Below the pieces are notes generated by a model. It saw only the letters and a list, made by a program, of their open reading frames with translations. It was not told the DNA's origin and ran no database searches. A stretch of 64,000 nucleotides of DNA from Paenibacillus sp. P25 (lineage in GTDB: Bacteria > Bacillota > Bacilli > Paenibacillales > NBRC-103111). The DNA lies in assembly GCA_024704175.1 (NCBI GenBank), contig CP085629.1, forward strand, positions 992,001 through 1,056,000, in the 5' to 3' direction. Position 1 is the first letter of the stretch; the number at the start of each line of letters is the position of its first letter. Shown piece after piece: positions 58,612 to 64,000 of the stretch. The position numbers and the translations under genes are program-made.

Positions 58612-59309
58612 TCAGCCCCTCGGGTTTTTAAACCGGAGAATCCCTTCCTGCGCATCCGGATTCTTATATTTGAAGTACAGGTAGTAAGACCCGACCTCAT
58701 ATCCGACAACGTATTCCGCTACTCCCGCTTCGCTCATGCCGTCGAAGTCCGGCTGGCCGAGCATTTCCTTGATTTTCGCCGGAGGAACGGTGATTTTCGT
58801 ATCGATGACCCCCACCACTGGAGCAGGGCCCCATATATAAAAATAAGTGTCCCCGTACCTCAAAAACTCCGTATGCACGGTGCCTATCTCGTCCGGTTCT
58901 CCGAGCTTGCCGATCACATCTTGTCTGGATGTTCCCAGTGGGATGTCGATCCCCTTTAAGCTCCCGTTCTTTGCGACGGAAAGGAAATCCGCGTCCACGG
59001 TCAGCGAATTGCGGGCCGAAGCGGTCGCCCGTGGGGAGCGTCGATGGTAATTTTCGTCCCGGAAGCCGTGGGCGCTTCTTGGAAGCCTACCTTGGCGCCG
59101 AGCTTCTCGGCGACCAGCCGAAGGGGCACATAAGCCCGGTTGTTGTAGTTCAATACGCCGGCATCGTCCGGCGACTCTTGTTCCTGCCCGTTGATCACGA
59201 GCTTCACCGGATAAATAACGGCTTTGATATAATCCGCTGCAAACACCGTCGTAGCACCGGCCATGACCATCCCCGCCGTGAATCCCAGCACAAACATCCT
59301 CTTTTTCAT
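58612..59309 (-). CDS. Secreted stalk-domain protein (frameshifted)
   Basis: About 232 aa. Signal peptide (KKRMFVLGFTAGMVMAGATTVFA), then a copper-amine-oxidase N-terminal-like stalk domain (LVINGQEQ, NNRAYVPLRLVAEKLGA, KITIDA), then a C-terminal domain resembling the YjgB/SmpA-like repeats that read GIDIPLGTSRQDVIGKLGEPDE. One base missing near 59025. ATG 59309 follows AAGGGGCGG. Common in Paenibacillus; exact function unknown. Convergent with the xylanase. Confidence 0.75.
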
Positions 59310-59625
59310 TCCGCACCGCCCCTTTTGGTAATCGTTGTAAATGATGCTGCTTTTCACAAGGATAGACGCATCAGAGGTCTGTTTCGTTCCGGCGAAAGTG
59401 AACTCATTCAAAAAAAATCCGCTTCTATCATGCTGTAGCCCGGGGGGACAAGGCGGTGTGTGTCCGGAGAGAACGGTATTCCGGCGTTGAATGTTCGAGT
59501 AGTCAAGGTCGTCGGGAGGCAGGAGGGGGAAACAGGTGAAAGGAACAGAGGGGACACGAGACAAGAGACAATAGGTGACAGGAAACAAGAGACAGGTTAG
59601 GGGTCGCGCCCTTTGTCTCAGGCAC
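59310..59625. repeat. Gene-free stretch with purine-rich intergenic repeat
   Basis: No gene seen. 59310-59510 is a mixed promoter region for the stalk-domain gene. From about 59515 to 59605 the plus strand is strongly purine-rich, built from degenerate GACAAG/GACAGG units; 59597-59624 then reads GGGGTCGCGCCCTTTGTCTC followed by AGGCAC, like dispersed bacillus repeats of the GGGACAGGCACC type. Confidence 0.4.
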
Positions 59626-59883
59626 TTACCGAGGCTTCGTCGCCAGCTCGAGCGCTTCCAGGATGGCGAACGCCTCTTCGTTGGAGCGGCCGCACATGTC
59701 TTCGGACGGTCGCAGGTCGCGGCAAATCTCCGGCCGCTCGGGTTTGCCGAACAAGCGGCGCCGGCGGTCCTCCGCCAGCTGGATACAGGGGACGCCCGCG
59801 GGCTTGCCCTCCGGCATGCCGGGGATCGGGGAGGAGATCGATACAGCGATGCAGCAGGCCGCACATCCGATACGGCATTCCAT
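59626..59883 (-). CDS. YkgJ-family cysteine cluster protein
   Basis: About 85 aa with cysteines at CRIGCAACCIAV, VPCIQL, EICRDL and DMCGRS, the spacing of UPF0153/YkgJ proteins that likely bind zinc or an iron-sulfur cluster. ATG 59883 is 7 bases from TTGGAGG; the ATG at 59898 lacks such a site. Divergent from the nuclease-helicase gene. Confidence 0.8.
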   Translation of the reverse strand: MECRIGCAACCIAVSISSPIPGMPEGKPAGVPCIQLAEDRRRRLFGKPERPEICRDLRPSEDMCGRSNEEAFAILEALELATKPR

Positions 59884-60026
59884 AGACTTCGCCTCCAATA
59901 GGTCAGTTAAGATTGGTCCCTATTATACCATACTTGCAACAGCCCGCGCTTTACGAGGAACGAACACGGGTTTCCATTGGAGAGAAGCCTGTGAGATAAT
60001 GGATCCAGGTACTTTTCTATGAGCGG

Positions 60027-62353
60027 GTGACGAGATTGGACGAAACCATTAAGCTTTCCGTACGGGCGTTGGTAGAGTACGTGTACCGAAGCGGCAGCAT
60101 CGAATCGGGCTTTCACGCGGCCACCACGCTGACGGACGGAACGGAAGCGCATCAGAAGCTGCAAAAGGAGTATAAACCCTCCGACCAAAAAGAGGTCTAT
60201 CTGCAAACGGAGCTTTTGGTGGATGACCTCCTTTTCATAATAGAAGGGCGCTGTGACGGGCTTCTCCTCACCGAGGAAGGGGAGCCCCTGATCGATGAGA
60301 TCAAATCCACTTCAAGAGATGTGAGCCTGATTTCGGAGGACCGGCATCCGGTTCATTGGGCCCAGGCGAAATGCTATGCCTACATGTATGCGATGGCGCA
60401 CGGCATCCCTCGAATACACGTGCAGCTGACCTACGTGGAAGTGGACTCGGGAAAGCTGAGAAGGTTCCGTCGCGCCGAAACGGCCGAGGAGCTGCAGCAT
60501 TTTATGACCGATCTCGTGAGGCGCTATGCTCCGTTCGCAGCACTTAAGCTGCAGCTCGCCCGCAGAAGAAACGAGAGCATCAAGCGTCTGCCGTTTCCCT
60601 TCGAAACGTACCGGGCCGGGCAGCGCAAGCTGGCCGGGGCGGTTTACAAAACGATAGCGGATGGCAAAAGCCTGTTCGCCAAAGCGCCGACCGGGATCGG
60701 GAAAACGGTCTCGACGCTTTTTCCGGCGGTGAAGGCGGTGGGCGAGGGGCTCCTCCAGCGCATCTTCTATCTGACCGCCAAAACGATCACCCGCACCGCC
60801 GCCGAGGAAGCCGTGCGGATCATGGAGGGTCGCGGGCTGGAGATGAAAACCGTCACGATCACGGCGAAGGAGAAGGTATGCTTCAAGGAGGAAACGCGCT
60901 GCACGAAGGAATACTGCGAGTTTGCCGACGGCTTCTACGACCGGATCAACGAGGCGATGATGGATCTCTTGTCGTCGGAGACGCTGATCGACCGCAGCGT
61001 GATCGAGCGTTATGCGCGCAAACACCGGGTATGCCCGTTCGAATTTTCGCTGGAAGCCGCTTATTCCGCCGATGCCGTCATTTGCGATTATAACTATGTG
61101 TTCGACCCTCGCGTGTCTTTGAAACGATTTTTCGAAGAGCAGCGGAAGCAAACCGTGCTGCTGGTGGATGAGGCGCACAACCTGGCGGACCGGGCGAGGG
61201 AGATGTATTCCGCCGAGCTTCGGAAGTCCGACTTCCTGGCGATTCAGCGGGAGTACAAGACCGGCAGGGCTTCGCTCTCCAAGGCGGCCAAGGCGGTGAA
61301 CGATTACTTCATCGCTGAGCGGAAGCAGGCCGGGGACCGAAGGCAGCTGACGTTCCAAGAGCCGCCGGGGGGCTGACGGAGCGGCTGGAGCCGTTCCTGA
61401 AGGAAGCGGAGCAGCTGCTTCTTGCCGGGGATAGCGGGGCGTCCAACGGGTCGCTGACGGATACTTACTTTGCCGTGCAGGCATTCGTCCGGACGGCCAA
61501 GCTGTATGATGAGCGATACCTGACTTATGTCGAGCTCGAAAGAAACGATGTGCGCCTCAAGCTGTTCTGCCTGGATCCCTCGCACCTGCTGCGGCAAGCG
61601 GGGAAGGGGTATCGCGCGAAAATCTTTTTCTCCGCCACCTTGTCTCCCCTGGCCTATTATATCGATGTGCTCGGCGGAAGCGATGAGGATTATTCGATGT
61701 CCGTACCAAGCCCGTTTTCCAAGGAACAGCTGGACGTTAGGATCCACCCGGTGTCGACGAGATACAAGGACCGGGAGGCGACCAGGCGGTCCATTGCCCG
61801 GATGATCCATGATCTGACTCAAGCGGAGAAAGGCAACTACTTGATTTTCTTCCCTTCCTTCGAGTATATGAATGCGGTGGTGGAGGAATATGTGAGCTTC
61901 GGGCCGCAGGCGAAAATGATCGTACAGCAAACCTCCATGTCCGAGGAGGAGCGGGAAGGCTTCCTGAACGAATTCCAGGCCGGGAACGAACGGACGCTGG
62001 TCGGGTTTGCCGTCCTCGGAGGCCTGTTCTCGGAGGGGATCGATCTGCAGGGCGATCGCCTGACCGGCGTGGTCGTCGTCGGGGTGGGGTCGCCCCAGGT
62101 CGGTCCCGAGAGGGATGTGATCAAGGAGTATTTCAACCGGACGGGCCGGAACGGCTTTGATTACGCGTATGTGTATCCCGGCATGAACAAAGTGCTTCAG
62201 GCGGGAGGCAGGCTCATCCGTTCGGAGCAGGACAGAGGGACCCTCGTGCTGGCCGACGACCGGTACCTGCAGTCCAAATACCGGCGACTCTTTGCCGCCC
62301 GATTGGCAGGATTTCCGGATTATCCAATATCGCGAACAACCCTGACAGAATGA
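60027..62353 (+). CDS. RecB-like nuclease fused to XPD/DinG-like helicase (frameshifted)
   Basis: About 775 aa. Residues 1-170 form a RecB/Cas4-type PD-(D/E)XK nuclease: GTEAH (His42), RCDG (Asp77), DEIKST (Glu91, Lys93) and WAQAKCYAYMYA. Then a superfamily 2 helicase: Walker A PTGIGKT (221-227), cysteines 285, 292, 297 and 336 as an iron-sulfur set, DEAH (381-384), and C-terminal motifs (KIFFSATLSPL, FFPSFEYM, GLFSEGIDLQGD, QAGGRLIRSEQDRG). One G missing near 61365. GTG 60027 has only a weak site; TTG 60036 is possible. Presumed DNA-repair enzyme. Confidence 0.85.
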
Positions 62354-62362
62354 TGTCAGGGT
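62339..62362 (+). terminator. Hairpin over the helicase stop codon
   Basis: ACCCTGACA (62339-62347) pairs with TGTCAGGGT (62354-62362); the helicase TGA lies in the loop. The tail ATTTATGTT is only modestly T-rich. Confidence 0.5.
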
Positions 62363-62431
62363 ATTTATGTTACGATTCTGATATCAAGTAAGGAATGAAA
62401 AATAATAGCGCGATTACAGGAGGGCATTTCA

Positions 62432-62890
62432 ATGACAAATTCAGCTGTGAAAATGTTCGACTACCATGTATGGGCGAACCAAACGATGATGAACCGCTTG
62501 AAAGAGCTGCCGCAGGAGCTTTACCACCGGGAGATCACAAGCGTCTTTCCTTCGATTGCCAAGGTGATGCCGCACATTTATTTTGTCGATTACGCTTGGC
62601 TGGGCGTCCTGGAGGGGCAAAGCATGAAGGAGGCATTGGTCGCGGCCAGCGCCTCCAAGGAAGCGGTCGAGTCGATGCGGATCGACGAATTGGAAGTGTT
62701 ATTTTCAGAGCTGTCCGAACGGTACAGAGCCGTTCTCAGCGAGCAGGAAAGCATGGAAAAGCTCATCCTGCTGGATAATCCTTATGCCGGAGTGCGGGAG
62801 ATCAGCATATCCGACATCGTCCTGCAAACCGTGAACCACGGGACTTATCACCGGGGCAATATTACAGCTATGCTGCGTCAGCTCGGCTAG
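62432..62890 (+). CDS. DinB-family protein
   Basis: 152 aa. DinB helices with the histidine set H in YHVWANQTMM, H in MPHIYFVDYAWL and HGTYHRGNITAMLRQLG. ATG 62432 follows ACAGGAGGG. It lies 78 bp after the nuclease-helicase on the same strand; DinB genes are often damage-inducible, but no LexA box was recognised here. Confidence 0.85.
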   Translation: MTNSAVKMFDYHVWANQTMMNRLKELPQELYHREITSVFPSIAKVMPHIYFVDYAWLGVLEGQSMKEALVAASASKEAVESMRIDELEVLFSELSERYRAVLSEQESMEKLILLDNPYAGVREISISDIVLQTVNHGTYHRGNITAMLRQLG

Positions 62891-62949
62891 CCCTCCGTCA
62901 TGACGGAATATGCGCTGTACTGGTATTCGTAAGAACGTCATATGGCAGC

Positions 62950-62989
62950 AAAAAGCCCGCCGGACGCACTTCAATTCGTGCCGGCGGGC
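62950..62989 (-). terminator. Rho-independent terminator
   Basis: On the minus strand GCCCGCCGG pairs with CCGGCGGGC, followed by T5. It is 6 bp after the stop of the secreted glycosidase-like gene. Confidence 0.8.
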
Positions 62990-62994
62990 GGCTT

Positions 62995-63920
62995 CTATTC
63001 GCCGATCTGCTCCCAGGTTTCCCATTGGTGAATGTTGTAGCCTTTGTAGGAAGGATGCGTCCTCAGCGTTTCGGCGGCGGTATTCAGTTCGCTCATCATC
63101 GCGGTATTCCCTTTATCGTAGAACGTGCCCGGCTCCCCGGTGTTCACCGTATCGACGGCTACGAGCACCGGGACGCCGGCGCGATCCGCCTCGCCCATTT
63201 CCACCTTCACCGAATCGGTAATGTCCTTGGCGTTATCACTGTAGGCCATCAAGGTCACCTGATCGACCAACCGCATAAGCCTATTGGACAGCGTAGTCCG
63301 GCCCCCGTGCCCGTCAGGCACGTTGAAGAACTCCAGCCATACCGGCATATCGATGCCAACGGACAGCTCCGAACCCGAATCCGCCTTCACCTGCTCCGCA
63401 AATCCGCTCACCGTATCGACCCAAAGCCCGATCACGGCGTCCGAATCCTGTCTCCACTGCGCCGTCACATAAGGCTCCACGTCCAGATGAATGCCGGCGA
63501 ACCGTTCGTCCGGCTGTGAGTTTTTATTATATTGAACGACCCAGTCAATGAATTCATACATCTTTTATTGTACTCGGGGAGTACCCAGTTCGGCGCACCG
63601 CTCATCGCCCGGACTTCAATTCCTTTGGAGCGGGCATCTTTGATGAAATTCCGGTAGCTTTCGGCGGCATAGGTAGGATCGATAAACAAATATACCCGGT
63701 TGACGCCCCGGTTCATCAGCTTCTGCAACGTACCGTCCTTGTCCTTGCCGATCACATACGGGTCCCACATCCAGGTGCCGACGACGGAGGCGTCCGAGGC
63801 GGCATGAGCTTGATTCAGTGAGCCGCCCGGCGCGGGCCAACCGAAGAGAACCTGTCCTGCAAGAAAACACCCCAGCGCCGCTTTACCTAACCGTCCCGAC
63901 CAGTTGAATCTTTGTTTCAA
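62995..63920 (-). CDS. Secreted glycosidase-like protein (frameshifted)
   Basis: About 308 aa. Signal peptide ending near NQAHA, then a TIM-barrel-like fold: GTWMWDPYVIG, a strand with a DVEPY acidic motif (FAGIHLDVEPY), VGIDMPVWLEFFN, and QVTLMAYSDNA. These look like a distant GH18/GH-unclassified barrel, with Glu in DVEPY as the likely acid. One A missing near 63570; repair gives PEYNKKMYEFIDWV. TTG 63920 is 8 bases from AAGGAG; GTG 63926 is closer than usual. Substrate unknown. Confidence 0.75.
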
Positions 63921-64000
63921 TGTCACTTCTCCTTCATTTGTGCTTAAGGCATGAGCCCCAATAACAAGGATACGAGGAAAATTCTTGAAATGAAAGGCTT

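Noticed and set aside
60027..62353. Nuclease-helicase as part of a CRISPR system (Cas4 plus DinG)
   Set aside because: No repeat array and no other cas genes in the window; the fusion fits a repair enzyme better.
28861..62890. DinB-fold genes as evidence of an SOS regulon
   Set aside because: I found no convincing LexA/DinR box upstream of any of the three.
1..64000. Frameshifted genes as pseudogenes, phase variation or programmed frameshifts
   Set aside because: Too many, in all functional classes, mostly single-base losses in homopolymers, and none with slippery-site and stimulator structure that I could recognise.

Overview
The window reads as chromosomal DNA of a GC-rich, spore-forming Firmicute, most likely Paenibacillus or a close relative. 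Evidence: a SleL-like cortex hydrolase with two LysM domains, a YdjO-type small protein, YesM/YesN two-component systems, LplB/LplC-type sugar permeases, a multimodular GH10 xylanase ending in what looks like a FIMAH domain, and strong AGGAGG-type ribosome binding sites. No rRNA, tRNA, phage, IS element or CRISPR array was seen. About 35 single-base frameshifts interrupt otherwise well-conserved genes, mostly one base missing from a G, C or A run and sometimes one base extra. I read these as uncorrected sequencing errors and give each gene its full reconstructed extent.

Layout. 1-2029: end of a metal or metallophore transport operon (MFS exporter plus NikE/CntF-like ATPase). 2065-3338 (minus): spore-cortex-lytic GH18. 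3503-9060: complete five-gene Opp-type ABC importer behind a perfect cre box, probably for oligosaccharides. 9114-12659: redox block (oxidoreductase diverging from a three-cysteine Rrf2 regulator, then an azoreductase and MFS pump). 12868-14521: two GNATs, a 79-aa unknown, and between them a promoter, leader ORF and terminator that look like an attenuator. 14817-18207: cre-linked esterase, orphan sugar-binding lipoprotein, AraC regulator. 18263-21513: FAD oxidoreductase divergent from an AraC regulator. 21625-24064: LysR, a small unknown and an AEC transporter. 24527-28337: FadR-type regulator with SDR, Gfo/Idh and zinc dehydrogenase, a polyol or sugar-acid operon with an excellent promoter and palindromic operator. 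28500-35182: housekeeping and stress genes (YdjO, two DinB-fold proteins, VIT1-like transporter, PepT, WYL regulator, EVE protein, M3 peptidase).

35354-44670: envelope glycosylation block (galU, gtrA, GT2, two polytopic glycosyltransferases with Gly/Gln-rich segments), an orphan histidine kinase, and divergent htrA; B. subtilis ykcB-ykcC-htrA is the nearest arrangement I know. 44754-46732: DUF421 protein and a second orphan sugar-binding lipoprotein. 46870-58477: xylan-uptake locus: cre-flanked promoter, YesN/YesM/YesN genes (two response regulators around one kinase), LplA/B/C-type importer without its own ATPase, and a secreted CBM22-GH10-CBM9-CBM9-FIMAH xylanase. 58612-63920: stalk-domain protein, YkgJ-like protein, a RecB-like nuclease/XPD-like helicase fusion, a DinB protein and a secreted glycosidase-like protein.

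The theme is plant-polysaccharide use under carbon catabolite control (five cre-like sites) with extracellular sensing and several ABC importers. The best candidates for something undescribed are the leader-ORF attenuator at 13683-14020, the regulator leader at 24148-24526, the RR-HK-RR arrangement, and the nuclease-helicase fusion.
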